Below are positions 9,061-17,721 of a DNA stretch of 64,000 nucleotides, in pieces (positions within the stretch are counted from its first letter, which is position 1; every line of letters starts with the position of its first letter). Source of the DNA: CABMGU01 sp964508495. GTDB lineage: Archaea; Nanobdellota; Nanobdellia; Woesearchaeales; ARS49. A program made the translations under genes and the position numbers. The notes under the pieces are model-generated. The model saw only the letters and a list, made by a program, of their open reading frames with translations. It searched no databases and was not told where the DNA came from. The stretch spans positions 9,108 to 73,107 of the forward strand of contig CAZDUA010000004.1 of assembly GCA_964508495.1 (NCBI GenBank), given 5' to 3'.

Positions 9061-9083
9061 AGCTCGAATTTTCAATTTGAGCT
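9061..9083. other. Near-perfect inverted repeat upstream of dnaG
   Basis: Two 10-base arms (AGCTCGAATT and AATTTGAGCT) pair at 9 of 10 positions around a TTC loop. It lies in the 358-bp gap between dnaG and rio1, just beyond the T run that ends the candidate H/ACA RNA. The rest of the gap from 8914 to 9060 shows no convincing gene. The function is unknown; it could be a second terminator or a protein-binding site. Confidence 0.35.
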
Positions 9084-9092
9084 TAAAAAAGG

Positions 9093-9176
9093 TCTTGTAG
9101 CCCTTAACACTAACCCCCAAGAGTCATTGCTTGGCAAAGCCGACAGCTCCACTGGGTACTCTCATGAAGGGCCTTT
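9093..9176 (-). ncRNA. Candidate H/ACA guide RNA (single hairpin)
   Basis: On the minus strand a basal stem GCCCTT/AAGGGC closes a hairpin, and ACA lies one nt after the 3' strand (positions 9098-9096). An upper stem starting ACCC/GGGT and a further GAG/CTC pairing lie inside. Unpaired flanks of 7-9 nt (CATGAGAGT and TAGTGTT) would be the guide pocket. The pocket-to-ACA distance of about 14-15 nt agrees with the known rule for pseudouridylation guides. A T6 run (9085-9090) follows. I could not confirm a kink-turn or identify a target. Confidence 0.45.
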
Positions 9177-9238
9177 AATATGACCTTCCTTAATGAAAAT
9201 AAGTAAAGTGTTTCAAGTTTAAAAAAGTTTTGACAGTC

Positions 9239-9248
9239 ATATTTAAAA
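9239..9248 (+). promoter_or_regulatory. TATA box of rio1
   Basis: The sequence atatttaaaa lies about 28 nt before the ATG at 9272, making rio1 leaderless. A second AT-rich box at 9219-9228 could serve the minus-strand RNA. Confidence 0.4.
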
Positions 9249-9271
9249 ATGGCAAAACAACAGGCAACAGC

Positions 9272-9988
9272 ATGCCAAGAATGGGAACAAAACACAGAGA
9301 AGAATACAAGACACTAAAGAACGTCTTTGACTTCTTCACTGAAAAAAACATATTCAAACTAATCACACAAGGATACATAGAAGGGCTGGAAAGCCCGCTA
9401 AGCATGGGAAAAGAATCAAATGTGTTCACAGCAAAAAAAGATGATGAAACAAGAATTGTCAAAATATACAGGTTACAGACATGCGATTTCAACAGAATGT
9501 ACGACTACATCAAAGCAGACCCAAGATATGAATACTTGAAAAGCAAAAGAAGAGACGTAATATTCGCCTGGGCGCACAGAGAACAAAGGAATTTATTGAA
9601 AGCACGAGAAGGAGGAGTAAGAGTACCAACGCCCTACACAGTGCTGTTTAACATTCTCATAATGGAATTCATAGGCGATGAGTCGGCAGCCCAAAAAGTC
9701 AACAAAGACCCGCCAAAAGAACCAGAAAAATTCGCAAAAGAAATAATAGAACAAATGAAAAAATTGTACAAAGCAGGACTAATACACGCTGATCTAAGCG
9801 GGTTCAACATACTGAATTACAACCAGAAACCGGTTTTTATTGACATGTCGCAATCAACACCACTCGAGAATCCGAACGCGGAAGAATACTTGAAACGAGA
9901 TGTACACAATGTTTGCGAACTATTCAAAAAATGGGGAGTAAGCGCGGACGAACAGGAAGTTTTAAAGAATATTACGAAAAGTATATAA
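9272..9988 (+). CDS. rio1: RIO1-family serine protein kinase
   Basis: A 238-residue atypical kinase. It shows the RIO nucleotide-binding motif GKESNVFTAKK, the catalytic-loop HADLSGFNIL and the metal-binding FIDMSQS. Rio1 acts in final maturation of the small ribosomal subunit. The open frame extends back to a TTG at 9230, but the ATG at 9272 gives the usual start and fits a TATA box ~28 nt upstream. The family usually neighbours Dim2-type KH proteins in archaea; here the KH gene is 3.9 kb away. folC follows 25 nt later with its own TATA box (aagtatataac). Confidence 0.93.
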   Translation: MPRMGTKHREEYKTLKNVFDFFTEKNIFKLITQGYIEGLESPLSMGKESNVFTAKKDDETRIVKIYRLQTCDFNRMYDYIKADPRYEYLKSKRRDVIFAWAHREQRNLLKAREGGVRVPTPYTVLFNILIMEFIGDESAAQKVNKDPPKEPEKFAKEIIEQMKKLYKAGLIHADLSGFNILNYNQKPVFIDMSQSTPLENPNAEEYLKRDVHNVCELFKKWGVSADEQEVLKNITKSI

Positions 9989-10013
9989 CACTGCCTTTTT
10001 CTCGACGATAAAT

Positions 10014-11156
10014 ATGAACGTACAACAAGAAATAGAAAAACTGTTCGAGCTCAAAGAACACAAAATGAAGCTCGGACTACAACCAACACTTGACGCGCTT
10101 TCTAAGTTAGGCAATCCGCACAAGAAATTACGGTTTGTTCATATTACTGGAACGAATGGAAAAGGAAGCACTGCTGCTTTCATCGCAGATACACTGCAAT
10201 TGGCAGGCTACAAAGTAGGACTGTTTACATCACCACACTTGGTTAAGTTTAACGAAAGAATGCAAGTCAACAGACAACATATAACTGATGAAGAACTAGC
10301 GCCACTAATAAAACAGACAAGAAACACCGGAGTACAGCTGACCTTCTTTGAATACGCAACCGTAATGGGAATACTGCATTTTCTGAACAAAAAAGTCGAT
10401 TATGTTATCTGGGAAGTAGGACTGGGAGGAATGCTTGATAGCACAAACGTTGTAGACGCAGAGATAGCTGTATTGACTAACATCGGATTGGACCACACAC
10501 ACATACTAGGAGATACGGTAGAGAAAATTTCTAAAGATAAATGTGGAATAATCAAGAAGAACAGCAAAGTTGTAACTTGCGCAGACAATGCAGGCTTGCA
10601 ATGGATAAAAGAAAAATGCGAACAAGGAAACGAATTATTTATTGAAGCACCATACGAAGGAAAAATCAGCTTGCTCGGAGAATTCCAAAAGACAAATGCA
10701 GGAATAGCGAAAAAGGTTTGCGAACTATTAGGAGTTAAAAAAGAAATTATTGAGAACGGACTTGCAACAACAAAATGGCCAGGAAGACTAGAATGGATAG
10801 AGAAGAACATTTTAATGGACTGCGGGCACAATCCGGCAGCAATACAAGCAACAACACCATTTGTGAATAGCCTGCCTAAGAAAAGATTGATTCTGATATT
10901 TGGCGCGTTGAAAGACAAAGACTACAAGTCGATGGTTGAATCGCTACCAAAAGCAGACGTTATCATATTGACGAAACCAAAGTCAGAAAGAGCAATGAGT
11001 CCAGAAGAACTGCCATTCAAACAAAAAGTTATCATAAAAGAAGAACCGAAAGAAGCATACGAATATGCAAAAAGCATTGCACGCGAAGGAGACTTGATAT
11101 TTATCGTCGGAAGCTGCTATCTAGCGGGAAATATTAAGGAAATATTAGTAAGGTAA
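10014..11156 (+). CDS. folC: Folylpolyglutamate synthase/dihydrofolate synthase family
   Basis: A 380-residue Mur-ligase-fold enzyme that adds glutamate to folate. The ATP-binding P-loop is ITGTNGKGST (~residue 43), followed by the family motif GLFTSPHLVKFNERMQ, then LTNIGLDHTHILGDT. The C-terminal ligase domain begins around LEWI and continues DCGHNPAA. It converges on glyA with a 12-bp overlap of the 3' ends, beside folA and thyA, so folate metabolism is concentrated here. A MurC-like role is less likely given the HxxKFNER motif. Confidence 0.9.
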   Translation: MNVQQEIEKLFELKEHKMKLGLQPTLDALSKLGNPHKKLRFVHITGTNGKGSTAAFIADTLQLAGYKVGLFTSPHLVKFNERMQVNRQHITDEELAPLIKQTRNTGVQLTFFEYATVMGILHFLNKKVDYVIWEVGLGGMLDSTNVVDAEIAVLTNIGLDHTHILGDTVEKISKDKCGIIKKNSKVVTCADNAGLQWIKEKCEQGNELFIEAPYEGKISLLGEFQKTNAGIAKKVCELLGVKKEIIENGLATTKWPGRLEWIEKNILMDCGHNPAAIQATTPFVNSLPKKRLILIFGALKDKDYKSMVESLPKADVIILTKPKSERAMSPEELPFKQKVIIKEEPKEAYEYAKSIAREGDLIFIVGSCYLAGNIKEILVR

Positions 11157-12407
11157 AGGAAATCTCTTGCACAGAGTCATAACTTCCTTCTTCACACGCT
11201 CAATAACCAACTTATCAGGATTCTTAAGAACATCACTAATCCACTGACCAATCTGCTCCATCTCAGACTCTTTCATACCACGCGTAGTAGTTGCAGGTGT
11301 GCCTAAGCGGATGCCAGACGGGTCGAATGGAGAACGGGTGTCAAAAGGAATCATGTTTTTGTTACAACAAATGCCGGCCTCGTCCAAAACATGCTCTGCA
11401 ATCTTACCAGTAGTATTCTTTGGCGTAACATCAACGAGCATCAAATGATTATCAGTACCGCCAGAGATTAAACGGAAACCACTGTCGGATAGAGTTTGCG
11501 CTAATGCTTGTGCGTTCTTGAGAACTTGGCGCTGATAGCCGACAAAGCCAGGCTCTAAAGCCTCCTTGAAAGCAACAGCCTTAGCAGCAACAACATGATC
11601 AAGGGGACCACCCTGACTGCCAGGGAAGACTGCGAAATCAATCTTTTGCGCAAGATTCTTCTTGCCATTCGGATCAAAACGATCAACGGTTTTTGATAAA
11701 ATCATCGCACCACGAGGACCACGCAAAGTTTTGTGTGTTGTTGTTGTTACAATATCAGCATGAGGAACGGGGTCAGGGTAAAGCTTGGCTGCGACAAGAC
11801 CGGCCACGTGAGCCATGTCGACCATAAAATAAGCATTAACCTCGTCAGCAATCTTTCTGAACTCCTTAAAATCAAGATGTCTTGAATATGCGGAAAAACC
11901 TGCGAGAATCAACTTAGGCTTATGGTGTAAAGCTAATTGGCGAACATTATCCATACTAATTCTTTCTGTATCTTTTTCAACTCCATAAGAAATGAACTTG
12001 TACAATCTGCCAGAGAAATTAACAGGACTGCCATGAGTTAAATGACCGCCATGTGCGAGGTCCATGCCGAGAACGGTATCGCCGAGATTAAGAATTGACA
12101 GGTAAGCAGCAAGATTAGCAGAACTGCCAGAATGCGATTGAACGTTAGCATTTTCAGCACCAAACAATTTCTTAGCACGCTCGATAGCCAAAGATTCAGT
12201 TACGTCAATAAACTGGTTGCCACCATAATAACGCTTGCCAGGAAAACCCTCGCTGTACTTGTTCGTAAGCCAAGAGCCGGTTGCTTCCAGAACTGCCTTG
12301 CTAACAATATTCTCAGAAGCAATAAGCTCAATAACATTCTTCTGCCTATCAAGCTCGCTCATAACTGCATCATACACTTCCTTGTCAAACTTTTTCAGAT
12401 TATCCAT
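11145..12407 (-). CDS. glyA: Serine hydroxymethyltransferase
   Basis: A 420-residue PLP enzyme that interconverts serine and glycine and produces methylene-tetrahydrofolate for ThyA. The PLP-binding lysine is in TTTTHKTLRGPRG (~residue 225). The N-terminal IELIASENIVS and the YYGGN motif are complete. It is the last gene of the thyA-folA-glyA run and overlaps folA by 8 bp. The length and motifs are those of the standard bacterial/archaeal enzyme. Confidence 0.97.
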   Translation of the reverse strand: MDNLKKFDKEVYDAVMSELDRQKNVIELIASENIVSKAVLEATGSWLTNKYSEGFPGKRYYGGNQFIDVTESLAIERAKKLFGAENANVQSHSGSSANLAAYLSILNLGDTVLGMDLAHGGHLTHGSPVNFSGRLYKFISYGVEKDTERISMDNVRQLALHHKPKLILAGFSAYSRHLDFKEFRKIADEVNAYFMVDMAHVAGLVAAKLYPDPVPHADIVTTTTHKTLRGPRGAMILSKTVDRFDPNGKKNLAQKIDFAVFPGSQGGPLDHVVAAKAVAFKEALEPGFVGYQRQVLKNAQALAQTLSDSGFRLISGGTDNHLMLVDVTPKNTTGKIAEHVLDEAGICCNKNMIPFDTRSPFDPSGIRLGTPATTTRGMKESEMEQIGQWISDVLKNPDKLVIERVKKEVMTLCKRFPLPY

Positions 12408-12867
12408 TACGCCTCACATACACTGCCAGTTCAAAGTCAGGAAAGTCTTGCTTACTTTCTGCCTTCCAATCTTTATCCTCAAACTCAGGAAAGAAAACAT
12501 CACCCGCATAGTTTTTTTTGACGTGAGAAATGTACATCTTATCAGCCAACGAAATAGTCTGCTCAAAAATCTGGCTTCCACCAATAATAAAAATGTCCTT
12601 GCCATGCATTTTCGCATTCGCGATAGCCTCAGGAACAGACCTGCAGACAACAACGCCCTTAGTTTCAGGCATAGAAGAACTAACAACAATGTTAACCCTG
12701 TTAGGCAAAGGCTTGCCTATGCTCTCAAAAGTCTTCCTGCCCATAATAATCGTATTCCCCGAAGTCAACTTTTTAAAATTCTTCAAATCATCAGAAATAT
12801 GCCAAGGAAGCTGATTATTCTTACCAATCACACGATTCCCATCCATAGCAACAATAATTGAAATCAT
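12400..12867 (-). CDS. folA: Dihydrofolate reductase
   Basis: A 155-residue DHFR that regenerates tetrahydrofolate after ThyA. Family hallmarks are IVAMDGNRVIGKNNQLPWHI at the N-terminus, the NADPH-binding MGRKTFESIG, and FIIGGSQIFEQ. It overlaps thyA by 4 bases and glyA by 8, consistent with one transcript. ThyA plus FolA is the bacterial-style solution for dTMP synthesis; many archaea use ThyX instead. Confidence 0.96.
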   Translation of the reverse strand: MISIIVAMDGNRVIGKNNQLPWHISDDLKNFKKLTSGNTIIMGRKTFESIGKPLPNRVNIVVSSSMPETKGVVVCRSVPEAIANAKMHGKDIFIIGGSQIFEQTISLADKMYISHVKKNYAGDVFFPEFEDKDWKAESKQDFPDFELAVYVRRNG

Positions 12868-13736
12868 ACGGCAATCTCGAACTTAATAGCAGGATAACTC
12901 TGATAGTTTAGAATTTTAGTATCTTCGGCCTTCCATTCGAAAATAGATTTGAAATTATCAGTTTGAATTTGAGGCAATGGGTGTTTGTTAAAGTCTCGCA
13001 AGAGCTGCTCCTTCGCACCCTCAACATGATTAACATAAATGTGAGTGTCAGCGAGAAAACCAATTAGTTTGCCTTCCTTCAGATTTGCCTCTTTAGCAAG
13101 CAAATGAAGAAGAAGCGCGTAGCTTGCAATGTTAAACGGCAAGCCGAGCATAGTATCAACAGAACGCTGATTCCAAAGCAAGTTGAGCTTACCATCAATA
13201 ACGGTAACCTGATAAGCATAATGGCAAGGGGGCAAGCCCATCTTGTGCATAGCCAAAGGATTCCACGAAGACACGATCATCCTGCGATCATGCGGGTCAG
13301 ACTTGAGCTTGTCAACAACACGCTTGAGCTGGTCAAAACCCTTTCCAGTATAATCAGAATCGTGATTGTTATACTCAGCGCCAAAATGACGCCACTGAAA
13401 ACCATAAACAGGACCAAGATCGCGCTCTTCAAGCATTTTTTTCTTATGCTCATCAGAATGACCATAAGGCGCTTTCTCAGGATTCGCCCACTCATTCCAA
13501 ATATTATTGTTGCGCTCCTTCAGCCAGTTCTTATCAGTAATACCATTAATGAACCACTGCAACTCAGACGCGATATTCTTGAAAGGAACTTTCTTTGTTG
13601 TTAGAAGAGGGAAACCCTTTGACATGTCATGCTCGAACATGGCGCCAGCAACAGAAATAGCATCAACACCAGTCCTATTATGCTTCACAACGCCAGTCTC
13701 AAGAATGTGGCGCACAATGTCAAGATAAGCTTTCAC
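12864..13736 (-). CDS. thyA: Thymidylate synthase ThyA
   Basis: A 290-residue enzyme that makes dTMP from dUMP with methylene-tetrahydrofolate. The active-site cysteine is in LPPCHYAYQV (~171), with RRMIVSSWNP before it and DTHIYVNHVEGAKEQL after it. The open frame can be extended to 13811, but that region is the promoter: a TATA box (ATTTATATTGG on the minus strand) at ~13774-13784 and a GGGGTGA ribosome site favour the GTG at 13736. It heads the thyA-folA-glyA operon. Confidence 0.95.
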   Translation of the reverse strand: MKAYLDIVRHILETGVVKHNRTGVDAISVAGAMFEHDMSKGFPLLTTKKVPFKNIASELQWFINGITDKNWLKERNNNIWNEWANPEKAPYGHSDEHKKKMLEERDLGPVYGFQWRHFGAEYNNHDSDYTGKGFDQLKRVVDKLKSDPHDRRMIVSSWNPLAMHKMGLPPCHYAYQVTVIDGKLNLLWNQRSVDTMLGLPFNIASYALLLHLLAKEANLKEGKLIGFLADTHIYVNHVEGAKEQLLRDFNKHPLPQIQTDNFKSIFEWKAEDTKILNYQSYPAIKFEIAV

Positions 13737-13824
13737 CCTTTGTTCACCCCAGAAAAAGACGAGAATGACCAATATAAATAGATTATTGTAATCAATAGCA
13801 ACCAAAGCCAAATATACTATTTGG

Positions 13825-13854
13825 CGAGGTCCCGGAAAGCAAGCTTTCCGGAAC
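13825..13854. promoter_or_regulatory. Palindromic upstream element, copy 1 (before dim2-top6)
   Basis: The block CGAGGTCC, a 9-bp perfect palindrome (CCGGAAAGC/GCTTTCCGG with an AA loop) and CGGAAC stand immediately before the TATA box gtttaaaaac (13855-13863). The same arrangement occurs at 49354-49384 before the ribosomal operon. Here it lies between divergent genes, so it is not a terminator. It is likely a transcription-factor site. Confidence 0.5.
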
Positions 13855-13863
13855 GTTTAAAAA
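13855..13863 (+). promoter_or_regulatory. TATA box of the dim2-top6B-top6A operon
   Basis: The sequence gtttaaaaa is centred ~29 nt before the ATG at 13888, giving a leaderless or nearly leaderless message. Confidence 0.5.
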
Positions 13864-13887
13864 CCCCCTTCTTAAAAACGCATATTT

Positions 13888-14436
13888 ATGGCCTCCACTC
13901 CATCACAGGAGTTTACATACGAGCTACGCATTCCCAAAGAGCGCGTGGCCGTGCTCATCGGCAAAAAAGGCGAAACGAAACGCGCCCTTGAACACGAAAC
14001 AAAAACAAAGCTCCGAGTACACAGCGAAGAAGGAATAATCAACCTAGGCGGAAAAGACGCGCTGTTATTGTACCTGGCAAGAGAAATAATACGAGCAATA
14101 GGAAGAGGCTTCAACCCTGAAGTTGCATTACAATTACTAAAACAAGACTACGCTTTTGAACTCATACCAATAGCAGATTACGCCAGAAATCCGAACGATT
14201 TAGAACGATTGAGAGGAAGAGTCATAGGAGAAGGCGGAAAAAGCAGGCGAACAATAGAAGAACTAACACAAACAACAATCTGCGTGTTCGGCAAAACAGC
14301 AGGCATAATCGGGCCGGCAAACTGCATACAAGACGCAAGAAGAGCCATAGAGAGTTTATTGGCAGGAAGCCCGCACGCACACGTGTACAGATGGCTTGAA
14401 AGAAGGCGAACACAAAGAAGGCGCGAAGAAATATGA
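13888..14436 (+). CDS. Dim2/Pno1-type KH-domain ribosome assembly protein
   Basis: A 182-residue protein with two KH domains. The first has the GXXG loop IGKKGETKR (~residue 27), and the second, divergent one has GRVIGEGGKSRRTIEELT (~112). The C-terminal AHVYRWLERRR is typical of archaeal Dim2/Krr1-like proteins, which bind the 3' end of pre-16S rRNA with Rio1. It overlaps top6B by 4 bases (ATGA), so it is in an operon with topoisomerase VI. The gene start matches a TATA box under the repeated palindromic element. Confidence 0.9.
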   Translation: MASTPSQEFTYELRIPKERVAVLIGKKGETKRALEHETKTKLRVHSEEGIINLGGKDALLLYLAREIIRAIGRGFNPEVALQLLKQDYAFELIPIADYARNPNDLERLRGRVIGEGGKSRRTIEELTQTTICVFGKTAGIIGPANCIQDARRAIESLLAGSPHAHVYRWLERRRTQRRREEI

Positions 14437-16070
14437 CAAGACCGATTGCAGAAGAACTCGCAAAAAAACAAAAAGACATTTCTGTTGCAGAATTCTTTGA
14501 AAGAAACCGACACCTACTAGGGTTTGACAACAAAAGAAAGGCGCTATTGACAGTCGTCAAAGAAGCAGTAGACAACTCGCTAGACGCATGCGAGGAAGCA
14601 AAAGTACTTCCAGAAATTAATATCCAAATAGTGGAAATGGGAAATGACCGGTACAGGATTTCTGTGGAAGATAACGGACCAGGGATAGTGAAGAAACAGA
14701 TTCCAAACATCTTTGCAAAATTATTGTATGGAAGCAAGTTCCACACAATGAAACAAGCAAGAGGACAACAGGGAATAGGAATATCAGCAGCAGTCCTTTA
14801 TGCGCAATTGACGACAGGCAGACCAGCAAAAATCTGGAGCAGAATATCACCAAAAGACCCAGCACACTACTATGAACTACATATAGACACGATAAAAAAC
14901 GAGCCAGAAATAATCAAAGACGAAGAAACAAACTGGAAAAAAGAACATGGAGTCAAAATAGAACTAGACATCGATGCCAATTACCAAAAAGGAGACCAGT
15001 CAGTTGACAGCTACCTCAAACAAACCGCAATAGCAAACCCGCACGCAACAATAATCTACACAAACCCAAAAGCAGAACAACTAATATTCCCAAGAGCATC
15101 AGACAAACTGCCAAAAGAACCAACAGAAATTAAACCGCACCCATACGGAGTAGAATTAGGCATCATGCTAAAGATGCTGAAAAACACAGAATGCAGAACA
15201 TTACAGAGCTTCCTAACACAAGAATTCTCACGAGTAGGACCAGGAACAGCAAAAGAAATCTGCGACAAAGCAGGACTGTTCACAAATATGAAGCCAGCGG
15301 AATTACAGCTTCCGCACGTCGAAAAATTAATGGAAGGAATAAAAAATACCAAAATAATCGCCCCAAGCACAGACTGCATAGTGCCAATAGGAGAAGATCT
15401 GCTTGAGAAAGGACTACGCAAAGAAGTATCAGCAGAATTTTACACGGCAGTAACACGCTCTCCAGACGTCTACAAAGGAATACCATTCGTAATAGAAGTA
15501 GCACTAGCATACGGCGGAACACAACCAGCAGACGAACCGATCAGACTGCTAAGATTCGCAAACAGAGTGCCATTACTATACCAACAAGGAGCATGCGCGA
15601 GCACAAAATCAATAATACAGACAAACTGGAGACCATACGGGCTAAGCCAAAGCCAGGGAGCAATGCCAGCAGGACCACTAACTTTGGTGATATCATTAGT
15701 TTCCGTGTGGCCGTCATTCACATCTGAAGCAAAAGAAGCCATAGCACACTATCCTGAGATAATAAAAGAAATGAAGCTTGCATTACAAGAAGCAGGAAGA
15801 AGACTGGGCAGTTACGTCAATAAGAAAAGAAGAGTGTCAGACCAACAGGAAAGAATAAGCATCTTCGAGAATTACATACCAGAAGTTGCAGACGCACTAT
15901 CACGATTAAGCGGAGTTGGAAAAGAGAAAATGGTTGAAGCAATGAAAAAAATGCTGGAAAAGAACAAAGAATACATCCAAGCACATAAAGAAGCACACAA
16001 AGTAGAAAAGAAAGATAAAAAAGACAAAGAAGAACAAGTAAAACTCGCAGGATTTGAAGATGACGAATAA
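14433..16070 (+). CDS. top6B: DNA topoisomerase VI subunit B
   Basis: A 545-residue GHKL ATPase subunit of the type IIB topoisomerase. It has the Bergerat motifs: EAVDNSLDACEE (N box), VEDNGPGI (G1) and RGQQGIGISAAVLYAQ (G2), with a transducer domain following. The C-terminus is Lys/Glu rich. ATP binding dimerises the subunits and drives strand passage by Top6A. It overlaps the downstream A subunit, as is usual. Confidence 0.97.
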   Translation: MTRPIAEELAKKQKDISVAEFFERNRHLLGFDNKRKALLTVVKEAVDNSLDACEEAKVLPEINIQIVEMGNDRYRISVEDNGPGIVKKQIPNIFAKLLYGSKFHTMKQARGQQGIGISAAVLYAQLTTGRPAKIWSRISPKDPAHYYELHIDTIKNEPEIIKDEETNWKKEHGVKIELDIDANYQKGDQSVDSYLKQTAIANPHATIIYTNPKAEQLIFPRASDKLPKEPTEIKPHPYGVELGIMLKMLKNTECRTLQSFLTQEFSRVGPGTAKEICDKAGLFTNMKPAELQLPHVEKLMEGIKNTKIIAPSTDCIVPIGEDLLEKGLRKEVSAEFYTAVTRSPDVYKGIPFVIEVALAYGGTQPADEPIRLLRFANRVPLLYQQGACASTKSIIQTNWRPYGLSQSQGAMPAGPLTLVISLVSVWPSFTSEAKEAIAHYPEIIKEMKLALQEAGRRLGSYVNKKRRVSDQQERISIFENYIPEVADALSRLSGVGKEKMVEAMKKMLEKNKEYIQAHKEAHKVEKKDKKDKEEQVKLAGFEDDE

Positions 16071-17142
16071 AAACCCAAAAGAAACAATCGAAGAACTAGG
16101 GAAAGACTTAGCAAAAGAAGTGCTCTCAAACAAACCACCAATCATGGAAGTCCCAATCAGAGCGCTTTCAAACGTTTCTTTCAACAAAAAAACAGAAACA
16201 CTGCAGTTAGGAGACAAAATATCCGAAAGAAACTTCTTCAACGTCGCACACGCCAAAAAATTCCTGCAAACACTCGAAGTAGCAGCAGCAAGCAAAGAAC
16301 TGCTCGAAGTGGGAAAACACACCTCACTAAGAGATGTATTCTACATGATCAAAAGAACGATTCCAAATACCAAGATAAACATTGTAGATGAACAAACAGA
16401 AAGTGATGATGCCATTGAGGATTTGGAAGTATTGACCGGCCTCAGCAGAGAACAACTAAACATCAACGCAAACAAAATGGGATCTGTCGCCGGACACGTA
16501 GTCATAGAAGACAAAGGAGACGAACTAGACTGGAGCAAAATGGGATCAGGCGGATGGAGCATTCCATCAAACGTAGAGGAAATCAAGTTCAAAAAAGTAA
16601 AAGCGAAATACGTAATTTACATGGAAAAAGCGGCAGTCTGGGAAAGACTGCACGAAGACAAATTCTGGGACAAGCAAAACTGCATCATCATGAGCTCGCA
16701 AGGACAGACAACAAGAGGAATAAGAAGACTGCTGCAAAGACTATCAGAGGAGCATGACCTCCCAATTTACGTTCTCTGCGATGGAGACATCTGGGGAGCA
16801 TACATTTACAGCGTGCTGAAGTATGGGTCAATCAACCTAGCACACATGGCAGAAAGCATGACAATCAAAACAGCAAAATACTTAGGAATCACAATGGACG
16901 ACATTGAAAACTACGGGCTCAAAAAACACTTGATTGCACTAAACGAAAACGATTACAAAAGAATAGAACAACTGCAAAACTACGAGTGGTTCAAAGAAAA
17001 TAAAGCGTGGCAAAGACAGTTCAAACTAATGAAAACACTAAAAGGCAAAGTAGAAATCCAGTCACTAAGCAGCAGAGGAATCAGCTTCATATCTGAAAAG
17101 TACTTACCAGAAAAAATAAAGAACCAAGACTTCTTATCATAA
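16060..17142 (+). CDS. top6A: DNA topoisomerase VI subunit A
   Basis: Spo11-like catalytic subunit, 360 residues from the ATG at 16060. The active tyrosine is in SLRDVFYMIKRT. The toprim acidic triad is in VLCDGDIWGAYIYS, with an upstream glutamate in YIMEKAAVWERL. It cuts both strands and forms 5'-phosphotyrosyl links. An in-frame ATG two codons earlier (16054) is possible; either start overlaps top6B. With GyrA elsewhere in the window, this cell appears to carry both type IIA and IIB enzymes. Confidence 0.97.
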   Translation: MTNKNPKETIEELGKDLAKEVLSNKPPIMEVPIRALSNVSFNKKTETLQLGDKISERNFFNVAHAKKFLQTLEVAAASKELLEVGKHTSLRDVFYMIKRTIPNTKINIVDEQTESDDAIEDLEVLTGLSREQLNINANKMGSVAGHVVIEDKGDELDWSKMGSGGWSIPSNVEEIKFKKVKAKYVIYMEKAAVWERLHEDKFWDKQNCIIMSSQGQTTRGIRRLLQRLSEEHDLPIYVLCDGDIWGAYIYSVLKYGSINLAHMAESMTIKTAKYLGITMDDIENYGLKKHLIALNENDYKRIEQLQNYEWFKENKAWQRQFKLMKTLKGKVEIQSLSSRGISFISEKYLPEKIKNQDFLS

Positions 17143-17193
17143 CTATTAGACACCAATAATGCTTTTTAATAAGGATTCTTACAAAAACCTCAC

Positions 17194-17721
17194 ATGGACT
17201 ACCGCATACAGAGAGAACCTATAATACACGTTGTAAAAACCCTAGCAGAATACCTGCCACACAACTCGCGAATTCTTGACTTGGGAGCAGCAGATGGAAG
17301 GCACGCAAGATACCTTGCTGAACGCGGACACCAAGTTGTAGCCATCGACAAAGATAAACAAGCAATCAACATACTAGAACAGCTTGCGAAAAAAAACTCG
17401 ATCACTCCATTGCACTTGGACATGACAGATATCGACCTGCTGCCAGACGAACAATATAACGCGGTAATCGCCACGTGTGTGCTCCAAGCCATACGACCAG
17501 ACCAAGCAAGAGAACTGGCAAAATACATTGCAGAACACACGCTACCAGCAGGATACCTTGCAGCAACATTCTTTTTAGGCCGATACAGAACACTAATGGA
17601 AAACGTGAGGCCGACATTCGCTCAATGGAAAACAATAGAAACAAAAAGAACAAGAATTGACGCGCGCCCAGACGGACTCTTCGAAATGATAGGAGCACTC
17701 CTTCAAAAGCCCGGCAAGTAA
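17194..17721 (+). CDS. Class I SAM-dependent methyltransferase, substrate unknown
   Basis: A 175-residue Rossmann-fold methyltransferase. Motif I is ILDLGAADGRHARYLA (~residue 27), motif II has VVAIDKD, and the motif IV region is YNAVIATCVLQAI. The layout resembles TehB/UbiE-like small-molecule methyltransferases, but nothing fixes the substrate. A TATA-like ctttttaataag lies ~30 nt before the start. It ends next to a convergent small membrane gene. Confidence 0.85.
   Translation: MDYRIQREPIIHVVKTLAEYLPHNSRILDLGAADGRHARYLAERGHQVVAIDKDKQAINILEQLAKKNSITPLHLDMTDIDLLPDEQYNAVIATCVLQAIRPDQARELAKYIAEHTLPAGYLAATFFLGRYRTLMENVRPTFAQWKTIETKRTRIDARPDGLFEMIGALLQKPGK

Noticed and set aside
8633..9100. 155-residue plus-strand frame running into the dnaG-rio1 gap
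   Set aside because: Most of it is antisense to dnaG; the remainder overlaps the inverted repeat and the candidate RNA, and it has no start signal.
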